From positions 37,470,034 to 37,534,033 of the forward strand of contig CM034601.1 in assembly GCA_020091685.1 (NCBI GenBank): a stretch of 64,000 bases of DNA. The letters are read 5' to 3'. The translations under genes and the position numbers were made by a program. The notes under the pieces were generated by a model. The model saw only the letters and a program-made list of their open reading frames with translations. It was not told the origin of the DNA and searched no databases. Source of the DNA: Lutjanus erythropterus (Eukaryota > Chordata > Actinopteri > Lutjaniformes > Lutjanidae). Shown piece after piece: positions 22,954-33,729 of the stretch; the stretch's first letter is position 1; each line of letters begins with the position of its first letter.

Positions 22954-25900
22954 TGTCCCCCGGGTCCAAGTCACTATTATTTTAGTTCCACTTTTAACGG
23001 TGAGAGCTGCATTACGGGACTGGGACCCTCAGACTTCTCTAACAATTCATCTATCCCTGTCATTATTACCACCAGAAAACATTTAAAATACCACGACAAA
23101 GAAATATCCTCAGGCCCTAATCTCAATAACTTGAAATTTCTAAACATACGTGACCCCCCTGCTGTTCCTCCCCAAACATCGCAGAGGTCACTAAACATGG
23201 CACTTTTAAATGTGAGATCTCTTTCAAATAAGACCTTCCTTATAAATGACCTGATTTTAGAGAACAATCTTGACTGTATGTTTTTAACTGAAACGTGGCT
23301 CGGCACTGATGGACCTGCAACCCTCATTGAAGCCTCACCCCCCCAGTACGACTTTTCATATTCTATTAGAAATGGTAGAAGAGGAGGGGGGGGCAGCCAC
23401 AATCCTTTTAGCAGCACATGGTTTTAAAAACATTTTATTTGGTGAATACATGTCTTTTGAATATCACTCTTTTCTTTTTAGCAGCCCTCCCACACTATGT
23501 CTGACAATATACAGACCACCCAAACGATGCACCTCTTTTATCACTGAATTCTCAGAACTCCTCTCAATTATCCATGCTAAATATAACAGGATTATTATTT
23601 TAGGTGATCTTAATATACATGTGGACAATAAATCAGACTCTTTTAGTCTAGATTTTTTAAACCTAATTAACTGTATGAATTTCATGCAACATGTTACACA
23701 GCCCACCCACAACAGAGGACATGTATTAGACCTGGTCATAACCTATGGCCTGTCAGTACAGGTTTCCTCTGTTGTGGATGTAGGCCTATCAGATCATTTC
23801 TGTGTCTTTTTTAAAGTGAACAGTTTTAAGCAACAAGAAATTCCAGAACATACTGTAAGGAAACGCTATCTGACATCTGACGTGGCTGCAAGTTTTATTG
23901 ATATTTTACGTGATATTCCTCCAGAGATTTTACCTTCTTCTTGTGATTTTATTGTTGATAATTTTAACAGTAAACTCAAGTCAGCACTGGACATAGTTGC
24001 ACCAGTAAATCTTAGAAAGATTAAAACAAAATCAAAACCTCCCTGGAGAAACAGTAACATAATAAAACTGAAGAGAAATTGCAGAATAGCTGAAAGAAAA
24101 TGGCGGAAAAACAAACTAACAATTAATTTTCAAATGTTTCAGGAACAGCTGACTATCTACAACAAAGCAGTTAAAAATGCAAGAAGAGAACATTTTTCAA
24201 AATTAATCAGTAACAACCACAAAAATCCAAGAGTCCTTTTTTCAACCATTGACCATTTAATTAACCCTGTTTTTAACCGAAGTCTTGAACCAGACTTTTC
24301 ATGTGAAGATCTTGCAGCCCACTTCAGAAGCAAAATAGATACTATTAGATCTAATATTTTACATTGTCAGTCTACACATTTTAATGTTTCAAAATGTTCA
24401 CCCTTAAATGAGGAAACACTGGAGAGGTTTGTCCTGGTGGACGCTGAAATGCTTGAGAAAGTTATCTCCCAGTTAAGTTCAGCAACCTGCCTTTTAGACC
24501 CCATTCCAACATCATTTTTTAAAGACATTTATAGCTTTTTAAGAAACGATCTGCTGACCATCATAAATCATTCACTTCAGACTGGCGTTTTCCCCACTGC
24601 TTTTAAGACAGCCGTAGTTAAGCCACTCTTGAAGAGGAACAATTTGGACACATCACTACCAGAAAACTATCGACCTGTTTCCAATTTGCCATTTTTAAGT
24701 AAGATTTTAGAAAAACTTGTTTTTAACCAGTTAAATGATTTTATGACCTCGACAAACACTGCTGAAATATATCAATCTGGTTTTAGAAAATATCACAGCA
24801 CAGAGACAGCATTAGTGAAAATTGTCAATGACATCAGGTCAAACATGGACACAAAAATGCCATCTGTCTTAGTGCTTTTAGATCTGAGTGCAGCATTTGA
24901 CACAGTAGATCATACCATTCTTTTAAACAGACTCCATAATTTAATTGGCATCTCTGGCACTGTTTTTAACTGGTTCAAATCATATCTCACAGACAGGAAA
25001 TTCTTTGTCAGCATGGGTGAACACACATCTAGTTTTTATCAAATGAAATGTGGTGTTCCCCAGGGGTCAATTTTAGGTCCAACTCTTTTTAACCTCTACA
25101 TGCTACCACTTGGAAATGTCATCAGGAGGCACGGTATCAACTTTCACAGCTATGCAGATGACACACAACTTTACATCGCCGTGTCTCCTGATGACACAGG
25201 ACCACTTGATGTCCTTTTTAAATGTATTTCAGACATTAAGTCCTGGATGGCAGAGAACTTTCTACAGCTCAACCAGGACAAAACTCAGGTTTTAGTTATT
25301 GGTACAGGGGACCAGAGAGAGAAACTGGCTAGCAAGCTACAGGCCCTCTCTTTTAGCCCGTGTCAGCAAGTCAAAAATCTTGGTGTAATATTTGATGCAG
25401 AACTGAATTTTGAGGCTCATATAAAGGATGTCACAAGAAAGGCATTTTATCATTTAAAGAACATCGCCAAAATAAGACAGTTTCTCTCTCAAGCCAATGC
25501 AGAGACACTTATTCATGCTTTTATTACTTGCAGGATTGATTACTGCAATGCTCTTCTTTCTGGTCTCCCTAAAAAGAATATTTTACAACTACAATTACTT
25601 CAAAACTCAGCCGCTCGGATGCTGACAAAGACCAGAAAGAGAGCTCACATTACACCAATTTTAAAGTCTCTGCATTGGCTTCCTGTACGTTTTAGAATTG
25701 ATTTTAAAATTCTTTTATTGGTTTATAAAGCTCTTAACGGTCTTGCCCCTTCTTATTTATCTAACTTGCTTTTACCCTATGAACCCAGCAGAGCCCTCAG
25801 GTCTTCTGGAAGTGGCCTTTTAACAGTGCCAAAAGTTAAAACTAAAACATACGGTGAGGCATCTTTTTATTACTATGCCCCCCGTTTATGGAATAGCCTG

Positions 25901-25984
25901 CCTGAAGATCTGAGGGTGACATGCAATATTGATATTTTTAAAGGCAAACTTAAGACCCACCTTTTTAGTCTGGCTTTTAACTAA
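22954..25984 (+). pseudogene. L2 ORF2: endonuclease and reverse transcriptase, one frameshift
   Basis: ORF2 codes for the replication enzyme of the element: an apurinic-type endonuclease that nicks the target and a reverse transcriptase that copies the RNA there. The endonuclease N-terminus (LLNVRSLSNKTFLIND, then CMFLTETWLG) lies in one frame to about 23390. The rest (ILGDLNIHV onward) lies in a different frame from a run of eight G at 23384-23391; one extra G explains the switch. Reverse transcriptase blocks follow: ENYRPVSNLPFLSKILEKL, QSGFRKYHSTETAL, LLDLSAAFDTVDH, GVPQGSILGPTLFNLY and the catalytic YADD at 25151-25162. From about 23391 to the TAA at 25982-25984 the frame is open. No in-frame ATG occurs between the ORF1 stop and the endonuclease start; the two ORFs share a frame separated by TGA. 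Confidence 0.9.
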
Positions 25985-26337
25985 ATTTCTAATTTTATCA
26001 ATTTTTTAGGTATTTTATTCATTCTATTCCATTTAATAATTGTCAAATATTTTATATTCTTTTATCTTATGTATTTATTTATTTATTTATTTCTGTTTTT
26101 ATTATTTATACTTTTATTGTTTTAATATTTTAAATTTATCTCCTGTGTTTCCTCATCTAATTTCTATCTAATTTCCTCATTATCATGATGTAACATGAGT
26201 GCTGATTGTATGGGTTTGTGTGATCCTGTGTGTGGGTGTGTGGGCGGGGTTGGGGGTGGGGGGGTATTCTCTTAGCTATGATTGTAAAGCACTTTGTGCT
26301 ACAATTCCTTTTGTATGAAAAGTGCTATACAAATAAA

Positions 26338-26369
<32 letters not shown>

Positions 26370-26370
26370 G
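26338..26370. repeat. (ATT)n run at the L2 3' end
   Basis: About ten ATT units directly after the L2 3' consensus; part of the element's own tail. Confidence 0.9.
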
Positions 26371-26819
26371 TAGTAGTTATTCCAAAACATAACCCAGAAG
26401 GTTGAGCTCTGGTTTCTGCACTGAAGCCATATAGATGTATGCATGTGTGACATACAAGGTCACACAAAAAATATTAAGTAAAATGAAATTTGACAAATAC
26501 CTTCTAGTCTTAAATCAGTCAGGACTAAAAGTGGGGCTCTTTTCTTTAGTCCAAAACTTCACTTTTAGCAGTTTGACAAATACAGTCATACTGTCCTCTT
26601 ACCTGACAGTTGTTGGCACTTCTGTCCCTCCTTGTCGCCACTTCTTAAAAGATTTGTAGTCCTTGGCAGGTCAGGCTACATTTACCAAAGCTTTTTACCC
26701 ATGCCTTTACTCCCTTTACTTTATTGACAGTACGCCAAAAATGATTAGTATGTTTAATTTAGTGTGTTATCACTTGAAACTAGAGAACACAGTGATTTTG
26801 TTACTGTAGAACTAGCCCT

Positions 26820-27170
26820 CAACAGCTATCGTAGGTATGGGTCCTTTTCCATGGAGGCCACCATGTTTCTACTGTAGCCCAGAATGGACAAACAAGCACT
26901 GTCTCTAGATACCATAGACATTTTATACATTGAGCTGACTGTATGTATATGTATGTGTGCAGCCCCCTTTCTCTTCAAGGCCTCCAGTAATGCATGTCTA
27001 TATAGGTCCTGTTTGTGCATGTGTATTTCAGGTCTGTGTGTAAAAGCATGTAACTTCTCCCATGAATTAATAGAGTATGCCCTCTTCTTCTTCTACATGG
27101 ACGCCACACTGACCAGTCGCCACCATATTGGACAGGGCAAGACTGGCCTGTAAACAAATGCATGTAAATG
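26820..27170. repeat. Probable fish MITE remnant downstream of INTS2
   Basis: Contains CATGGAGGCCACCATGTTTC, TACTGTAGCCCAGAATGGAC and a later CGCCACCATATTGGACAG, phrases that recur in teleost interspersed repeats. No termini are defined. The short ORFs over it are not credible genes. Confidence 0.4.
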
Positions 27171-27386
27171 GAGCTGCAGCTTTTCTGGATAAAAAGCACT
27201 ATGTTTATTTTTCAACCAGTTTCAATGATTTGTTTAAAGGTTTATAATGTACATGGAGTAGGAAAAAAAACTTTTCTTTACTCACTCCGTGTAGATCATG
27301 ACAAACACGTCTCTGCACCAAATCAAAAACCTTAAGTACTTCCCATGTGTCCCAAATACACCTCATCAATGAAATGGTTTCTTTGT

Positions 27387-27916
27387 TTTATTACAAACAA
27401 ATACAGTACAAAAGCTCTACATATTATTTCAACGCAACATTTTCCTCTTTCAGTTGCTGAGAAAAAGGTCACAACACTTACAGCTTAGAAAAATACGCCT
27501 ACTGAGGTCAAGAAAATGGACCCATTTAGCGTTTTCAGTACTTTACTTTCTACAAACTCTGACAGAGCACATAAACATACATTTTCTAAACAAACTGCAA
27601 ATCAGGTGTCAAAAAGGAGCCTGATGGTAGAGAATGGATTTTTCAGTACTTGACTTTAGTCCCGACTAGAATGGGTCCACAGTAAAACATGTCCCATCAT
27701 GTGCACAGAATGTGTGAGACCCAAAACCTTACATTGTCTGAAAGCCCTTGAAGAAGGTGAAATCAGTCTCAGTCCATTTGTTAGAGATGAGTGAATGTGT
27801 GTTGACAGTAGCCCTCTCAGGAGTGTGGATGTCTTTCTCAGGCAGTGCTTACAGTTGTTGGTTTAAGTCAAGGCTCCCCTTCCTCCTACTCTTCTTCTAC
27901 AATATATGTGGGTGGT
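27387..27916 (-). other. ints2: INTS2 3' UTR with poly(A) signal
   Basis: Sequence after the INTS2 stop codon. The first good AATAAA on the minus strand is at 27392-27387, so cleavage is expected at about 27365-27375. No other ORF of note lies in it. The extent is inferred from the hexamer alone. Confidence 0.5.
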
Positions 27917-30900
27917 CTATAGTCCATGAAGGGTGGAGCTGATGATGTCCATGAAGGTGGCCTCTACACAGTAGCAGAGCTGGACATCTGGGTCAGATCC
28001 ACCCAGTTCCTCTGCTGTCCTCTGGGGTAAAGTCAGCTTGGAGGAGCCTCCTCCAGGAGCAAGAGCCCCCTGAGGCTTCTCCTTCAGATACTGCAGGCCT
28101 GGTGCAGGAAAGCAATAAACTTCGTATTTATATTATTGAACACTGATAGATCTCTCTAACTATACAGTTCATCTGTCTTCATTACATTGTTCTGCTTCTA
28201 ACTACTACTAAAAATATTCTTTATCATAAACCATGTCCATGCATAAAAAAGGCAAGTGCACGATGTAACTTTTTGCTTTTTCTTTCCATGTGGTGTTGAC
28301 ATGTAAAGATTCTGAATAAACGGACATCACTTTTTGAAATCTACACACTATGAATTCATTATCAATAGTTAAAGTTGCTCCAAGTCAATCTGTGAGATCA
28401 GTATTTAAGGCTGATCCAGGCTTTTTTTTTTAATTAGATGAGATCTGGCAGACTCAGGATGGCGTGGCTGGATGATATTAATCAGGCTACATAGATGGGC
28501 CAGGCCAAAAATACAAAATGTCCAATATTACAGGGGCACAGGTTCAATCACTGCCTGTGGTGCTTCCAGTGAGGTGGAGAAATACTAGCAGTATTAGTAG
28601 AGTGGGAATCCAGTGAAAGCTCATTTTCTTTTCCTTAATCAATAAAGGAAATCTTTGAAGGATGCACATTCTTAATGCTCAAAGTTGAATTAGCTTTATT
28701 AAATCTAATGCAGGCCTAGTCACATGATGTAGTCATGTCAGTGGCTAAGGAAGTTGGAACAGCAAGGGAAGAAATAAAGTTGGCCATTCTGATTGATTGG
28801 AATTGATAGTGACACTAGTTTGATCACTGATCAACTATGAAGACTTTATTATCTTTAAACCTAAAAACTGTTGCTAAAGACAAAATGCTCTGTAATCGGT
28901 GACCTGGTAGCTCAGTTGTTAGAGTATTTGCCCCGTGTACTGGGGCTGTAAGTCCTCTGCAGCAGCCATGGTTTTGACTGCCGCCTATGGTCTTTTGCTT
29001 CATGTCATTCTCTCACACTCTCTCCCCCTTTCCTGTCGTATCTTCAGCTGTCCTATCTAAAAAATTAAGGCAAATACAGCCCAGAAAAATATATTGTAAA
29101 AAAATCCTCTGACATTGGGGGTCTGTGGTCTAATGTGCCTCTATTGTAGAGAGAGAGAGGCAGTTCTGGGTCACCTGAGTTTCTGTTAATATTTTCAGAA
29201 AATGAATTTAACTAAACATCTGTGTTAGGAGGTTGTCACTTGATAACCACATTATGAATATTACATACATGTAGTATTCTTACAGTGGCGGCCACACAAA
29301 CAATGACAAAGAATTGTTACAAATCCTGTACTGATGAAAAATGTAACCTAATAGATAATAAAATCTTAACAATAACATTTAACAAATTGTTATAATGCTA
29401 TCCAGGTAGCTAACTATACTTACGGGCAATGAGAGGGTCAATGTCCCTGGCTTTGGTGGCAACGTCAGAGGCACAAACCTGACCCACTTGTACTAGCAAG
29501 GCTGCCACATCATCATAAAGTGGGGGGAATGCCTGGCAGAAGGACACCAGGCACGGCAGGATGGGCATGAAGAAGGAGAAACGCTTGGCACGAGTCAGCA
29601 CTAAAAAGCAGAACACATGCACACACACTTACAGGACAGTACACACTGGAGCTGCATAAAAAATAAATACAGTGGCTAATAGACTGGTACACACTGTAAA
29701 CTTATATAATGAGAGAGGACGCTGCACTAACAGACAAAGGCCAGATGGTGGCAGCCAAATACAGAGGTACACATAACAGGACATACTTAATGACAATGGC
29801 TGAATACTGTATACAAGCTGCATTGTGAATTTCAATATACAGTGAGTCTGCTGGGAGAAAATTCAATGATGGACACTTGAAAGTAGATGGAATAAAGAAG
29901 AGTAAGTAAAGGAGGTTACAATCAAAGCATCAATGTATGAGCTGTAAAGACAAGAGGTGTTCTCTTGTCTTCACTGACCTGTAAGGAGGGTTCCCATGAC
30001 ACTGATGGCCAACCTGGCCACACTGAGGGACTTTGGTAGGGCGTACTGGGTACACAAGTATGACAACAACTGGATTCCAAAGATCTGTGGGGACAAACGC
30101 ATTCACAACTGCTTAAAGAAAACAAGACACAGTAAGAGAGGCTCTGGCACAAGCCCAGGGCAAGTCTAGGATTTAGAGCCAGGAAAAAGAGAAGAGAGGG
30201 GAGGGGAGGTTGGGAGGCCTCACCTGCTTTTCCAACTGGGGCTGAGCCAGCAGCTCTGGGATGAAGTCCAGACAGATATGGATGGAGGGGATGCCTGCCA
30301 CAGTTAGAGGCAGCAGAGCTTGAGGGTAACCCTGACAGAGAAAGAGGCACAAAGAGAGAGAGAGAAGAAGAAATAAAAATCTCATGATAAAAGCCAAAAA
30401 TGATAAGGGGTGAATAAGGAATACACAGTCAATTTAGTCGAGTAGCCGTTTAAGCACATGAGTACTTTAATTTAAATGTGTATGGACACAAACGCGCGCG
30501 GCAGCTTCTGTTTGGCAGCACAGACAAGAGTGGATTAGTGTGACAGAGGAAAGATTGGTTTGATGAAGTCCACCATATGGCCGTCTGCTACTTCTGGGAG
30601 TGCTGCAGTCACTTACCACTAAAGCCATGATAGCGCAATGTGATGACTAATGGGGTCAACATGACTTGGCTCTTGTTGAAAAACTGACTCAAAGGTATTT
30701 TCAGCAATATGGCACTATCCACTCAACCACTCACACAAAGGGGTATTTGCATGATAACATTACTTTCCAATGGCAAAATTGGAAAGGAAACAAGAAAATC
30801 TCATCATGCAGGAATAATACAGAAGCAGGTATGGCTAAAAGAATCTGATTAACACAAAAGGGTAAAGAACAACACATGCTCCTGTTGGTCTTGGATTCTG

Positions 30901-33694
30901 CCAACTCATTTTTATGTTTTAGACTCTATAAACCTGCCAGCCTTCCTGTTTTCACAGTGAAACAACAAAAATCAAATGTGCAGTCTGCTACTAATACAGC
31001 AAAGTGACCTAAATCCTCCTACACATTCTGAATTATACATCTATCTTTGTCTTCCCCAACCTGAATCACCTCTTGATGCATATACATACACTCATTAATT
31101 TTGTTTATCACCTTTTCTTAATTTACACTTTTGTTTTATTCCAATATTAATACTTAAGATGGGATGTGCTTGTTTTATTTAATTAAAAAAATAACAGCAG
31201 GAAAAAATGTGAAAATGATTCTATAAGTTGCTGAAACTGAAATAAAAGCTAAGCTAAAAACAAAAATTTGCAGTACTCTTCATCTTTTTCTCACTGTGTT
31301 ACCTGAAAGTGGACCAACTTAGCAATGTTGGGATCGGCGATGAACATCTGATGCAGCAGACAACAGATGAGACATTGCACCTCCCTCAAGTCACTGAGCA
31401 GGCCACCCTCTGGCTCGGCATCCTCCACGTTCCCCCTGGCTCTCGGCCCCAGGCTTCCCTGTTTTGTTTTGCCTGGCAAGGGACCCCTGATGCTCCTCAG
31501 CAGGCTTTCTGTGTTGGCCCCCAGCTGCTGCTCTTCTGTGGTTGGCAGACACACCTCCAGGAGAATCTGGACTGCTGCACTGTCCTGGGGTTACACAGAA
31601 ACAGGTGGTTAAGTGTAAAAGGTCATCTCTTACATATTTTCTGAGTAATTTCATGGCATTATTTCTGCATTATCACCCATGACAGTAAAATGAAATGACA
31701 TGAAAATAAAAAGGCCCTCTGTTAAAAAAAAAGGTAAGGTCTACATGCAAGAAAGACAACGTGTGTATGAATGTGTAGGTTAGTGGTTTAAAATACCTGC
31801 GCAGCTAAAAGGGCGTTCTTCAGCTCCTCCCTCGTGACCTCGGGTGTATCTGGCTGACCGGGCACGCCAAGGTTTGAGACCGTCTGGCTCTGTCGATCAA
31901 AGTCAGCCGTCTCCTTCAGGTGGCAGTGTAGGTAGGCTTTTGAGGCCAGCAGGTATCCATTCAGCATGTGAAGGACAATGTCCATCAAAGGCGGACACCT
32001 GGCAAAAAAAAAAGACAAAAACAAAACAAGACCTGTAATTTTGTTTGCTTTGATATTAACCACAGGTCTGGGGTCATCTGCTGCAATTTAACAAGGATAG
32101 TCGGGTTCACATCCTCAGAACTGAGGTCCAGCATACAAAGATCAACAGGAATACAATGGAAAGAAGCTACATGGAATTCATTGAATCACTGATAGTGGAA
32201 ACCACATTCTGACCAGAAACCTTTTTTTTTTTTTTTTTTTTTTTGAGGAAATGTGCCAAAGCAAACCAAATTAAAGGCTCCAGAGATCCAATAAATATAC
32301 CTGATATGAACACATCTTTAATTAAATTTAAAAATGTAACTGAATATACAATTGTACATAATTGAAATGCTACTGGAATTGCAATATGGCCGAGTTCAAT
32401 ATTTCTATTCAAAAGCTGCAGTTTTTCACTGATGGTAAAATGTGTCGCATCTTACCATTATAAATGAAGCACTGTCGTGCTACAAAGAAGCTCCGCCTAC
32501 AAATCATTATTCAGAGACATAAAGAAACATACTTGTTTGGTGCACACCCCAGCAAAAATAACATTAGGCTTTTTAAAATATTTTTTTCTGGTGAAAATGA
32601 AAAGTGAACGTTACCGTTCCTACTAAAATTATGACTCATACCACTATCGCAATATCTGTCAAAATAATCATAACATGATTTTTCTGTGCATATCATTCAG
32701 CCCAATTATTTACTATTACGATTATTAATCTCAAAATATATTGATGTACATCTTAAATTATTTGGTGATCTTAACATTTAAATAAGTGTTTTAAAGTTTT
32801 ACAATTTCTTTACAGGGATCCCACACATCTTACACTATCTTTACATATTGTGAAAATACATGCATCCAACTGTGTGGGTCCATATGGTCTGAACCAACAA
32901 ACATGTTCACACAGACACCCAGTGAGGCATACGTGCTGTAGTTACCTGTACACCCTTTGGTCACAGCGCAGCACAATGAGAGGGTCGACCATCAGGTCGT
33001 TCTGCGTGTACCTCTGCTGCCTGAGCAGCTTAGCTGAAGGTTGGAGGGCGTTTACTGTCATCACCCACAACCTGCAACACAAACACACCATTTTTAACTT
33101 TCATTCATATCACACTACCTATTATGAAGTAGAGGAAATACACCACCTGATTGGGAAGGTGAAATTCTTTTTGACCAGCTTTTGGAGATTCATAACTCAA
33201 AGAAAATCATCACAAAGGAAGATGTCTAACATTTGTTGAGTTTTATTATTTATCATTTTAAATAAAATGATAGCACATGAAGGGTCATGGCACTTTTTTG
33301 TCAAATTATATTTGCGTGTTAATATATTTATCCAGATGAACTACTCACAAAGGCCTCATTCACTAACATGCGCAGAAATGTTCTTCCTGTTTGCACAAAA
33401 TCAATTCCCATACAAAATCGCCATCTGATTCATGAAACATGCATACAGGCCAAGTTTGTTCTTATCACTGTGTGTATGTTTGTGAATCACCGCGGACACA
33501 GGCAGTGCAGCTGTGTGTCCGTGGTGAAGCCAGAAGACAGAAAAGGCACTTTTGCAACTTATAATAAGTCTTCGAGCTTAAAAAAAGAAAAGAAATTGTT
33601 TGACATTTAAGTAGATGTGGGAAAAAAAAGAAAACAGACCAGACTTGAAAAATAAGGAAACAGGTGGAGCATCCAGCAAGGATTTTCACCCAAC

Positions 33695-33729
<35 letters not shown>

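Larger units (their letters stand above)
22000..26370 (+). mobile_element. L2-clade non-LTR retrotransposon (LINE), near full length
   Basis: Order: ORF1 (from 22089), ORF2 with endonuclease and reverse transcriptase (to 25984), an AT-rich 3' UTR, a conserved tail with AAAGTGCTATACAAATAAAG, then an (ATT)n run ending near 26369. This tail and the ORF2 C-terminus (LHWLPVRFRIDFKILLLVYK) are typical of fish L2/Maui-type elements. The 5' limit is not defined, since I found no target-site duplication; 22000 is nominal. The copy is damaged by a deletion in ORF1 and a frameshift in ORF2 but otherwise has few stops, so it looks fairly young. It lies in the INTS2 downstream desert, opposite in orientation to INTS2. 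Confidence 0.92.

Noticed and set aside
22126-22974. Other ORFs over L2 ORF1 on both strands
   Set aside because: Shadows caused by the GC-rich Ala/Pro repeat; only the frame from 22089 and the esterase tail frame match known L2 proteins.
28900-28975. tRNA-like gene
   Set aside because: A-box-like sequence is present, but the B box is decayed, no cloverleaf forms, and a SINE-type body and A-rich tail follow. Read as a tRNA-derived SINE.
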